From an uncultured Nitrospina sp. (GTDB lineage Bacteria; Nitrospinota; Nitrospinia; Nitrospinales; VA-1), in contig CATMOP010000140.1 of assembly GCA_950072225.1 (NCBI GenBank), forward strand, positions 1 to 5,972: a DNA stretch of 5,972 nucleotides. Reading direction: 5' to 3'. Below the pieces are notes generated by a model. It searched no databases and had not been told where the DNA came from. It saw only the letters and a program-made list of their open reading frames with translations. Every line of letters starts with the position of its first letter. Position 1 is the stretch's first letter. Shown one piece after another: positions 1 through 5,267 of this stretch. The position numbers and the translations under genes were made by a program.

Positions 1-2
1 TC

Positions 3-1247
3 CCAGGAGCTAATCTCGTAAAGCATCATGCCGATTGTGAATACCCTTTTAGACAAGATAGTAATTTTTGGTACTTAACTGGTTTCGATGAGCCGGATGC
101 AATTGCTCTTTTCTTGTCGCATAAGCCAAAGGGAGAGAGATTTATTATGTTTGTCGCTCCTAAAGATGTTATAAGCGAAGTCTGGCATGGTTTTAGATGG
201 GGTGTAGAAGGCGCTGAAAAAAAGTTTAAGGCTGATAAGGCTCACTCAATAAATGAATTGAAAGATTTACTCCCAATTTATATAAATGATTGTGATGAAA
301 TCGTTTTTTCAATTGGTAAGCATCCATTAATTGAGAAAATAGTACTCAAGATATCTTCACAACAACTAGAAAATCGTTCAAGATTGGGGGTTGGTGCAAA
401 TTCTATAAAATCCCCAGAAATTTATTTAAATGAGATGAGATTAATTAAAAGTGAATTTGAAATTAAGAGAATGAGAGAAGCCATTCAAATCTCAGCAGAA
501 GCTCATGAATTAGTTAGAGAATCAATCTCATCAAAGAAAAATGAAAGACAAATTCAGGGTCTTCTAGAGGGATTCTTTTTGGAAAAAGGGGCTAGAGGAC
601 CGGCTTATAACTCAATTGTTGCATCAGGAGATAATGCCTGTATTTTGCATTACACTTCAAATAACTCACCCTTGAAGAAGGAAGATTTATTATTGGTGGA
701 TGCTGGCTGTTCACTTTTTGATTATTACAATGGAGACATAACAAGAACCATCCCAATAGGTGGAAAATTTTCCAAAGAGCAAAAAGTTATTTACGAAATT
801 GTATTAAGTGCTCAAAAACAAGCAATTAAAAGTGCCGTAACTGGATCAAATTCCAGTGCTGTTCATAATGTTGCTTTAACAATTCTTATAGAAGGATTAA
901 AGGAAATTGGATTATTGTCGGGCAGTACTGAGGAGATAATTGAGAATCAATCTTATAAACATCTTTACATGCATAGAACTGGACATTGGCTCGGCTTAGA
1001 TGTTCATGATGTTGGAGCATACAGAATGGGGGACTATGAAGTGCCATTACAAAATGGAATGATCCTTACAGTAGAACCAGGGATCTATATAAGTGATAGG
1101 ATCCCAATACCTGAAGGGCAACCTACTATAGATGAGAAATGGAAAGGCATAGGGATAAGAATAGAAGATGATGTTTTGGTAAATGATACAAACCCAGAAG
1201 TTTTAAGTTCTTCTGCACTAAAAGAAATTTCTGATTTAGAATTTTGA
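3..1247 (+). CDS. pepP: Xaa-Pro aminopeptidase (aminopeptidase P), 5'-truncated
   Basis: This is a cytoplasmic M24B metallopeptidase that releases the N-terminal residue from peptides whose second residue is proline. The frame is open to the left edge, so the true start lies outside; 414 residues are visible against about 440 in E. coli PepP, so roughly 25 are missing. The TTG at 114 is internal, because conserved aminopeptidase-P N-domain sequence (CEYPFRQDSNFWYLTGF) is encoded upstream of it. The pita-bread catalytic domain follows. All five dinuclear metal ligands are present: Asp codons at 699 (VDAG) and 735 (GDITRT), His at 984 (TGHWLGLDVHD), Glu at 1074 (TVEPG) and Glu at 1164 (GIRIEDD). 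The substrate-site His residues in ILHY and DVHD are also kept, so the enzyme should be active. AT-rich codons and the HRTGHWLGLDVHDVG wording look picocyanobacterial (inference). Family assignment is very secure; host assignment is less so. Confidence 0.96.
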   Translation, partial: PGANLVKHHADCEYPFRQDSNFWYLTGFDEPDAIALFLSHKPKGERFIMFVAPKDVISEVWHGFRWGVEGAEKKFKADKAHSINELKDLLPIYINDCDEIVFSIGKHPLIEKIVLKISSQQLENRSRLGVGANSIKSPEIYLNEMRLIKSEFEIKRMREAIQISAEAHELVRESISSKKNERQIQGLLEGFFLEKGARGPAYNSIVASGDNACILHYTSNNSPLKKEDLLLVDAGCSLFDYYNGDITRTIPIGGKFSKEQKVIYEIVLSAQKQAIKSAVTGSNSSAVHNVALTILIEGLKEIGLLSGSTEEIIENQSYKHLYMHRTGHWLGLDVHDVGAYRMGDYEVPLQNGMILTVEPGIYISDRIPIPEGQPTIDEKWKGIGIRIEDDVLVNDTNPEVLSSSALKEISDLEF

Positions 1248-1250
1248 AAT

Positions 1251-1279
1251 TTGACTTATCAAGTTAATAGATTTATTTT
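1251..1279 (+). promoter_or_regulatory. Candidate sigma70-type promoter for the 52-codon ORF
   Basis: TTGACT (1251-1256, five of six matches to the -35 consensus) is followed after exactly 17 bases by TATTTT (1274-1279). This would start transcription near 1286, about 16 bases before the ATG at 1302. It sits in the 54-base gap immediately after the pepP stop, so the small ORF could be transcribed separately. Chance matches are common in AT-rich DNA. Confidence 0.45.
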
Positions 1280-1301
1280 TTATTAAGTTTAAAGCTCAAA
1301 A

Positions 1302-1460
1302 ATGAATAAGTCCGATTCATATGATTCGAAACTTTCTCAAGCAAGAGGCCTAGCTAGTCAGCTTGGCATGTTCGCAGAAGAAAACGATATCCCCAAAGAT
1401 CTTTGGGATTCATTGGAAGCAACTATTTATGATTTTTATGAAGTATCTCATGATAGATAA
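1302..1460 (+). CDS. Small conserved-looking hypothetical protein, 52 residues
   Basis: The frame runs from ATG at 1302 to TAA at 1458-1460 and encodes a soluble, acidic, probably helical protein. It begins MNKSDSYDSKLSQARGLASQ and ends ATIYDFYEVSHDR. There is no signal peptide, membrane segment or cysteine. It lies 54 bases after pepP with no Shine-Dalgarno site, as is frequent in Prochlorococcus, and has a good promoter-like match just upstream. The amino-acid mix (balanced charge, Trp, helix-forming leucine/alanine pattern) looks like a real protein rather than random AT-rich DNA. I do not recognise a family and assign no function. Residues 27-51 resemble the next small ORF: the NDIPKDLW segment aligns with ENIPKALY, and a Tyr and a His follow at identical spacing. 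Confidence 0.75.
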   Translation: MNKSDSYDSKLSQARGLASQLGMFAEENDIPKDLWDSLEATIYDFYEVSHDR

Positions 1461-1564
1461 AAATCCCAACTAAGAGGGTATCAATAACTAAAATCAAGAA
1501 ATTTTGAATAAATCAATCAAAATGTGACCATAAACTGATAAATTATTAATTAAATAAAAAAAAG

Positions 1565-1735
1565 TTGAATTATCTTGATTTAATTAAAAATTTAGATGTT
1601 AATGAAAATATCCCCAAAGCACTATATCCAATTGTTTCGCAAATATTGGGGATGGTATATAAACTTGATCATATGGCTAAAAAACGAAACCTTATTAGAA
1701 AACATCTTCAAACAAGAAAAAAACCTAACGCTTAA
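1565..1735 (+). CDS. Possible small basic protein with TTG start, 56 residues
   Basis: The frame is open from after a TAA at 1547-1549 to TAA at 1733-1735. The best start is TTG at 1565; the only ATG codons in frame are internal (1652, 1673). The product begins MNYLDLIKNLDVNENIPKAL and has a strongly basic tail (MAKKRNLIRKHLQTRKKPNA). The middle (YPIVSQILGMVYKLDHM) is hydrophobic and amphipathic. No RBS is visible. The mixed, protein-like composition within very AT-rich DNA and the resemblance to the preceding 52-residue ORF support it. The rare start codon and short length count against it, and it ends within about 15 bases of the apparent join. It could be a small conserved protein, a remnant of a longer gene, or a chance frame. 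Confidence 0.42.
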   Translation: MNYLDLIKNLDVNENIPKALYPIVSQILGMVYKLDHMAKKRNLIRKHLQTRKKPNA

Positions 1736-1748
1736 ATCAGAATAGTAA

Positions 1749-1847
1749 CCCCTTAATTGGGAGGAACGTGCGCAGGCAGATTCAAACCCTCCTGTAGAAT
1801 CGGTGCCGTTAAAACCGGATTCTCAAAAAATATTGATTATTCTTTAG
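1749..1847 (+). pseudogene. Possible C-terminal remnant of a gene cut by the composition join
   Basis: The frame is open from after a TAA at 1746-1748 to TAG at 1845-1847. It starts PLNWEERAQADSNPPV and ends with a hydrophobic SQKILIIL. There is no start codon at its head, and its codon use matches the GC-richer right side, so it could be the tail of a plus-strand gene whose 5' part was lost at the join. It would converge on, and overlap by 11 bases, the end of the DUF2892 gene. The opposite strand also has an open stretch here, so coding is uncertain. At about 32 codons it may be chance. Confidence 0.25.
1796..1823. repeat. Imperfect hairpin in the convergent gap
   Basis: AGAATC (1796-1801) pairs with GATTCT (1818-1823); GGT and ACC continue the stem after one bulged G. 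It sits 14 bases beyond the stop of the minus-strand DUF2892 gene. For that strand the T-run (TATTTTTTG) precedes the stem instead of following it, so this is not a canonical intrinsic terminator. It may stabilise an mRNA 3' end. Confidence 0.4.
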
Positions 1848-2031
1848 TCTTGTAGGTTCTGTCGAGAATGAAATAGACAGGGCAAAATCCGGTGAAGGCA
1901 CTTTGAACAAGTGTGACTCCCAACAAACCAGGTACCAGCAACCAAAGCGGGTTACTCCATTGGCCCAACGCAACCCAAATCGTCACAACCGCTCCGGCAA
2001 TTCCGTCATGGATACGTCTTTTAGTATTCAT
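1837..2031 (-). CDS. DUF2892 / YgaP-like two-helix inner-membrane protein
   Basis: This 64-residue protein matches the short YgaP-type transmembrane domain family (DUF2892). It has a basic cytoplasmic start (MNTKRRIHDG), a first helix at about residues 11-23, a turn with Trp and Pro, a second helix at about 29-47, and the diagnostic C-terminal motif GFCPVYFILDRT with Cys50-Pro51. Family members are usually 60-70 residues and are either stand-alone or fused to rhodanese domains, hence suggestions of a role in sulfur or sulfide handling; the stand-alone function is unknown. AGGGG ends about 5 bases upstream of the ATG and supports the start. It lies 108 bases after the transporter gene on the same strand, in an AT-rich gap that could hold its own promoter, so operon membership is uncertain. 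No sulfur-metabolism neighbour is visible. Confidence 0.85.
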   Translation of the reverse strand: MNTKRRIHDGIAGAVVTIWVALGQWSNPLWLLVPGLLGVTLVQSAFTGFCPVYFILDRTYKTKE

Positions 2032-2139
2032 AAAAGCCCCTGACTCTTGGTTGGTATATTTTAATATATTTATCCTTCATCGGCTAAAAATTTTCCATGA
2101 GTGCCGGAATCGACCAGAGGCAATGGAGAGTGCGAAAAA

Positions 2140-3414
2140 TCAGTCTATGACTAGTGCTCCGGCGATACATCCGGTAAGGACTGTTGCGAGAAAAGCAGTC
2201 CATAAGGCACGCCCTCCCATCACGGTGATGTCCTGAGCCCGGGATGGTACCAGCGCGGTCAGGCCACCAATAAAAATTCCCATGCTGGCAAGATGTACAA
2301 AACCACACAACGCATAAGTTAAAATGGTTACCGATCGCTGGCTAAACGGCACTGGGTTGGCAATCTGGGCCTGTGCCAAGGCAAAGTAAGCTGATACTTC
2401 CGTTTCTATAAACCTTGAGCCTAATATTTGGCCTGCCAGTTGCCATTCTTCGGGTCGTAGTCCGAGAAGGGCGGAAAAGGGTACGGTCAGCCATCCCAGC
2501 AGGGTTTGCGCGGAAATATTTTGTCCGAATGATTCCGCGAGCGCCAGATCCACCAAAGCTTCCAGGCCGAGCACCACGATCAATACGGTTGCGATTCCCA
2601 CAGCCATTTTAACACCTTGCGACCCTCCCTTTAACAATGCGACCATAAAATTAGAGGGTTTTTCGGTATCGGTATTGGCCTGCGGCAAATTTTCCAGGGT
2701 TTCCGGTATATCCTGCTCTGGCAGTGAAAGTTTACTGGCAATAACGGCGCAGGGAATGGATATCAAAGACGCGGAAATGAGATGGCCCGCGATTTGGGGG
2801 AAAATATCACGCAGGGCGATGATGTAAATTCCCATAACAGTGCTGGCCACGGTTGCCATCATGCAGGTCATCAGGGTGAGCAGTTCGGAGCGGGTCATTT
2901 TCATGAGGTAGGGGTGAATGGTCAGGCTGGATTCAATCCCGACAAAAATATTCGCGGCGGCGGATAAGGATTCTGCTCCAGATAAGGCCAATAGGCGGTA
3001 AAAGATACGGGCGAAAAATCGGACTACAACATGCATGATTCCCAGGTAGTACAGCCCAGAAATTACCGCAGAAAAGAAAATTACTGACGGGAACACCTGA
3101 AAAGCAAGGATGAATCCTATTGAGGGGGAACCATCGGGCATGCTCTGCCCTGAGCCGAGAGCGAGGGGGCCAAACAGGAATAGTGCCCCTTTTTGGGAAG
3201 CGGTGAGGATGGCCACCAGCACTTCATTGACCCACTGTAAAGCGGACCGAGACCAGGAAACCCAAAACGTTAGTGCCCCAAAAATCCAAGCCAGCACCAC
3301 GCTACCCAGGATGGTTTTTACATTGATCTTTTGCCGACTGCCGGTAGCCCAGGAAATAAAAGCTACCAGAAAAAAACCGGTAAGTGAAATTGAACGGTAG
3401 AGGCCTTCATCCAT
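2140..3414 (-). CDS. Concentrative nucleoside transporter (CNT/NupC family), atypical binding site
   Basis: This 424-residue polytopic inner-membrane protein has the CNT layout: N-terminal helices to about residue 55, the gate region with FGPLALGSG near 81-89, the core motif SGAESLSAAANIFVG at 145-159, and a C-terminal transporter domain with SAYFALA at 341-347 and YALCGF at 367-372. CNTs couple nucleoside uptake to Na+ or H+. Compared from memory with Vibrio CNT, Asn155 and Val158 match the sodium-site residues, and Glu339 matches the ribose-binding Glu332. The nucleobase loop GQTEAPL is replaced by GIESSL, one residue shorter, and ribose-binding Asn368 becomes His374 while the Ser is kept (Ser377). 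Substrate preference may therefore differ. ATG at 3414 is the only usable start, because the frame closes upstream at a TAG with no ATG, GTG or TTG; the nearest AAGGA is about 18 bases away, so initiation is weak. The CBS gene lies 122 bases upstream on the same strand. Confidence 0.9.
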   Translation of the reverse strand: MDEGLYRSISLTGFFLVAFISWATGSRQKINVKTILGSVVLAWIFGALTFWVSWSRSALQWVNEVLVAILTASQKGALFLFGPLALGSGQSMPDGSPSIGFILAFQVFPSVIFFSAVISGLYYLGIMHVVVRFFARIFYRLLALSGAESLSAAANIFVGIESSLTIHPYLMKMTRSELLTLMTCMMATVASTVMGIYIIALRDIFPQIAGHLISASLISIPCAVIASKLSLPEQDIPETLENLPQANTDTEKPSNFMVALLKGGSQGVKMAVGIATVLIVVLGLEALVDLALAESFGQNISAQTLLGWLTVPFSALLGLRPEEWQLAGQILGSRFIETEVSAYFALAQAQIANPVPFSQRSVTILTYALCGFVHLASMGIFIGGLTALVPSRAQDITVMGGRALWTAFLATVLTGCIAGALVID

Positions 3415-3490
3415 GATGAAGAATGTGGAGATTCCTTGATGGGTGAAAAAAATGGTACTGGACCCAATGCGCTATCATGCTTTTGGAATA

Positions 3491-3520
3491 GCAGAAGGGT
3501 TCGGGTTCTTGCGATTCTGC
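3491..3520. repeat. Inverted repeat between CBS and CNT genes
   Basis: GCAGAA (3491-3496) is exactly repeated in inverse as TTCTGC (3515-3520), with an 18-base loop. It lies in the transcribed gap between the CBS remnant and the transporter on the minus strand. No T-run follows on either strand, so it is not a standard terminator. A six-base arm can arise by chance. Confidence 0.3.
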
Positions 3521-3528
3521 AAATGGGT

Positions 3529-3550
3529 ACCTGGGTTCATGAATCCAGGT
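3529..3550. repeat. 22-bp near-palindrome centred on the CBS stop codon
   Basis: ACCTGG at 3529-3534 and CCAGGT at 3545-3550 flank TTCATGAA, giving a palindrome with one mismatched pair across its whole length. The minus-strand stop (3537-3539) lies at its centre. It could be a protein-binding dyad or an mRNA 3' hairpin with essentially no loop. Confidence 0.45.
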
Positions 3551-3899
3551 CCTTGATCGATATGAGGCCGGCAATTTTTCCGTTTTGGGTTACAGCGTAC
3601 TGCCGGATATTTTTTTCCACCATTCTTTTTCGTGTTTCTTCCTCGGAAGTGGATGCATCAAGAGATAGAATGGGTTTTGACATAAAAGTGGAAACGTTGA
3701 CCTCGGCAGGGTCAATATTTTTTTCCAGTAAATTTATAAGATCGATTTTCGTGAAAATGCCTGTATATTCTTCCTCCTGTTTTATGAGTATCGCCTCCAT
3801 TCCCTGTGAAGACATTTTTTATACTGCTTCCTCCACACTGGCATCCGGATGAATAGAAAGTACGGCATGCATGATTTCCAGGATTGGTCTGTCCGGCAT
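3537..3899 (-). pseudogene. Tandem CBS-domain protein interrupted by an in-frame TAA
   Basis: Ignoring one stop, a single frame encodes a 120-codon stand-alone CBS-pair protein, a usual length for this family; such pairs bind adenine nucleotides and often regulate a partner. ATG at 3899 follows AGGGG by about 10 bases and opens MPDRPILEIMHAVLSIHPD, then SVEEAV, then TAA at 3821-3819, then KMSSQGMEAILI in the same frame. The stop falls inside the first CBS domain, where the family has EEA-x-x-x-M-x-x-x-G. The second CBS domain (VNVSTFMSKPILSLD to GKIAGLISIKDLDS) is intact. ATG at 3815, separated from the TAA by one AAA codon, could restart translation and give a 92-residue product lacking the first strand and helix. 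One substitution from CAA, GAA or AAA would explain the TAA; sequencing error, true decay and reinitiation all remain possible. No effector domain is fused. Confidence 0.85.
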
Positions 3900-3998
3900 T
3901 TAATGTTTCCCCTATATGGAGTTTTTCGATCTACCCATTTAGGCATTAGATTACCATTAATATGAATTATTGAAAGTATATATAAATTGATTATGCAG

Positions 3999-4031
3999 AT
4001 ATCCTTTCTGCCTTAGGCAGGATATTATAAT
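3999..4031 (+). promoter_or_regulatory. Dyad abutting a perfect -10 box, upstream of the flippase-like gene
   Basis: TATAAT at 4026-4031 is a consensus -10 for the plus strand, although no good -35 lies at the right distance. Directly against it is a dyad: ATATC (3999-4003) pairs with GATAT (4021-4025), and CTGCC (4008-4012) pairs with GGCAG (4016-4020) around TTA, leaving a CTTT bulge. A second, mutually exclusive pairing joins GCAGA (3995-3999) to TCTGC (4007-4011). The dyad covers the spacer and the -35 position, where an activator or repressor would bind. The region is shared with the divergent CBS gene. Confidence 0.45.
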
Positions 4032-4041
4032 AAAAAATATC

Positions 4042-4058
4042 TACTCATTTTTTGAGTA
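4042..4058 (+). repeat. Perfect inverted repeat in the 5' leader of the flippase-like gene
   Basis: TACTCA (4042-4047) and TGAGTA (4053-4058) flank TTTTT. With a start near 4038 predicted from the -10 box at 4026-4031, this falls in the first bases of the mRNA, 10 bases before the TTG start codon. It could be an operator half-pair or a small hairpin limiting ribosome access. It has no T-run after the stem and so is not a terminator. Confidence 0.45.
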
Positions 4059-4068
4059 AAACGAAGCT

Positions 4069-5046
4069 TTGAAAAAGAAATCTTTCATTATTTTACTGTG
4101 GTTTTTTGTGGCCGGGTTATTTTATCTTTGCCTGCAATCGATTGACTTAGATCGGGCATGGATCGAATTTTCCCGGGCGGACCCTTTCTGGTTATTTTTA
4201 GCTGTTTTTTTCAACGCCTGCATTTTGGGGGTTTGGACTTCACTCTGGTATTTGCTCCTGCCAGGAAAATTTTCAGTTTCTTTTTTCAGAATATTTCAAG
4301 CCAACTCTTTCATGTCTACATCCTGCAACACCATTCCCTTCCCAGGGGGGCATGCGGCGGGCGTCATGGCTTTGGCCCGAAGGGCTAAGGTGGGGCATTC
4401 GGTAGCCCTGTCGGTATTGGCGCTTGATCAACTCATGGAAGGTTTCGCTAAAATTTTTGTTCTGACTTTGGTGGCAATTTTTGTGCCCTTGCCGGAGCCA
4501 ATGGGGCAGGGGATTCTGGTGTTTGTATTTGTTATTGCCTTTTTTGCTTCAATCATGTTTTACCTTGCCCATAAGCAACCGCGCGTAAAAGAAGGGCAAG
4601 GCACAATATCTATTATGGGCAAGATCATGAGATTTGTGTCACGTTGGTCCGTTCATCTGGAAATTTTGAGGAATGTAAGAATTTTTAGTTTTGGTCTTCT
4701 GCTGGCTCTTTTAATGATGTTTGCCCAGACTCTGGGAATTTGGGCCGTCCAAAAAAGCCTGGGCCTTGATCTGCCTTTCTGGGCACCCATACTGGTCATG
4801 GGAGCTTTGAACCTGGCGACAGTTTTGCCTATTACTCCCGGAAACTTTGGGATCTACGAAGGAACTGCTTTCCTGGCCTATCAATTTTACGGACTTTCCT
4901 CAGAGTCTGCTTTTAGCCTGGCCCTCTTGCAACACCTTTGCTTCCTGATTCCCATGGTGGGATCGGGTTATTTGGTTCTTTTGTTTCTGACTTCTGCTCA
5001 AAAGCAAAGCCTGTCAGAAGAAAAGTGGGTCCCCGATGAAACTTAG
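4069..5046 (+). CDS. Flippase-like integral membrane protein (LPG-synthase TM / UPF0104 family)
   Basis: This 325-residue polytopic protein is about the usual length for UPF0104/YbhN-like proteins, the family of the membrane half of lysylphosphatidylglycerol synthase (MprF) without its catalytic domain. Hydrophobic segments lie near residues 6-22, 40-63, 112-140, 147-166, 206-227, 237-256 and 283-307. Family signatures are seen in both halves: NTIPFPGGHAAGVMALARR at 87-105 and LPITPGNFGIYEGTAFLAY at 253-271, the second with the typical P-x-x-P-G-x-x-G-x-x-E. Related proteins are proposed to move lipids or isoprenoid-linked glycans across the inner membrane; no substrate can be read here. The start is TTG at 4069, the only initiation codon between an upstream TAA (4057-4059) and conserved sequence, with only a weak GAAG before it. 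TTG plus a poor RBS suggests low expression. There is no adjacent glycosyltransferase or lipid gene to define the pathway. Confidence 0.88.
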   Translation: MKKKSFIILLWFFVAGLFYLCLQSIDLDRAWIEFSRADPFWLFLAVFFNACILGVWTSLWYLLLPGKFSVSFFRIFQANSFMSTSCNTIPFPGGHAAGVMALARRAKVGHSVALSVLALDQLMEGFAKIFVLTLVAIFVPLPEPMGQGILVFVFVIAFFASIMFYLAHKQPRVKEGQGTISIMGKIMRFVSRWSVHLEILRNVRIFSFGLLLALLMMFAQTLGIWAVQKSLGLDLPFWAPILVMGALNLATVLPITPGNFGIYEGTAFLAYQFYGLSSESAFSLALLQHLCFLIPMVGSGYLVLLFLTSAQKQSLSEEKWVPDET

Positions 5047-5059
5047 CGGAACTTTCCAG

Positions 5060-5119
5060 AGCAACAAAAATTGACTGGTAGCGTCGATTGTTTAATCCAT
5101 TTTTTTGTTCGTTGCTTTT
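5060..5119 (+). terminator. Weak candidate terminator after the flippase-like gene
   Basis: AGCAAC (5060-5065) followed by AAAAA can pair with a T-run at 5100-5106 and GTTGCT at 5111-5116, and TTTTA follows. A smaller stem, TTGAC with GTCGA (5071-5087), lies in the loop. The geometry is irregular with a bulge and a long loop, so termination here is only possible. It starts 13 bases after the TAG. Confidence 0.22.
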
Positions 5120-5160
5120 AAAGTGTTTGAAATTTAGTCTGTTATTTTTAACCTTGGGAA

Positions 5161-5198
5161 GTGACCTGTAAGAAACGAACCCATTAATGCGAGGTCAC
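5161..5198. repeat. Inverted repeat with arms 31 bp apart, upstream of the csp promoter
   Basis: GTGACCT (5161-5167) and AGGTCAC (5192-5198) are perfect inverse copies with 24 bases between. The arm-to-arm offset of 31 bp is close to three helical turns, which would place both on one DNA face. They lie about 34-95 bp upstream of the candidate -10 box. This could be a pair of half-sites for a regulator; a chance repeat is also possible. Confidence 0.35.
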
Positions 5199-5231
5199 GA
5201 TTTGCCTTGGATTGATAAACGTTCCTTAAAG

Positions 5232-5261
5232 TTAGGCTCGGAATGGTTTTGGTGCTATACT
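5232..5261 (+). promoter_or_regulatory. Candidate extended -10 promoter for the cold-shock gene
   Basis: TATACT at 5256-5261 is preceded by TGC (5253-5255), the extended -10 arrangement. A poor -35 (TTAGGC, 5232-5237) stands 18 bases upstream, as often seen with extended -10 promoters. Transcription would start near 5268 and give a leader of about 198 nt before the csp ATG, a leader length typical of cold-inducible csp genes. Confidence 0.5.
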
Positions 5262-5267
5262 CCTCGC

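Noticed and set aside
114..116. TTG as the start of the aminopeptidase
   Set aside because: The same frame is open upstream to the window edge and encodes conserved aminopeptidase-P N-domain sequence, so the TTG is an internal Leu codon.
1758..1795. tRNA- or tmRNA-like 3' end (GATTCAAAC with GGAGG/CCTCC arms)
   Set aside because: The bases flanking the would-be T-loop do not pair, there is no acceptor partner, and no anticodon arm is found.
1749..1836. Minus-strand continuation of the DUF2892 frame after its TAA (FFENPVLTAPILQEG...)
   Set aside because: DUF2892 proteins end at this point, and the extension has no start codon of its own or family resemblance; it is probably 3' untranslated DNA.
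1913..2308. ORFs on plus (1913-2236) and minus (2084-2308) strands
   Set aside because: They overlap the DUF2892 and transporter genes in other frames, with no RBS and no family features; shadows of real genes.
2415..3400. Plus-strand ORFs at 2415-2612, 2782-2967 and 3110-3400
   Set aside because: All are antisense to the CNT transporter, with low-complexity, Arg/Pro/Gly/His-biased products typical of antisense frames.
3436..3852. 138-codon plus-strand ORF
   Set aside because: It is antisense to the CBS gene, whose minus-strand product has clear domain motifs; this product has none.
4158..4388. 76-codon ORF in another frame of the flippase-like gene
   Set aside because: It lies wholly within the 325-codon gene and has a Phe- and Gly-rich product without family signature.
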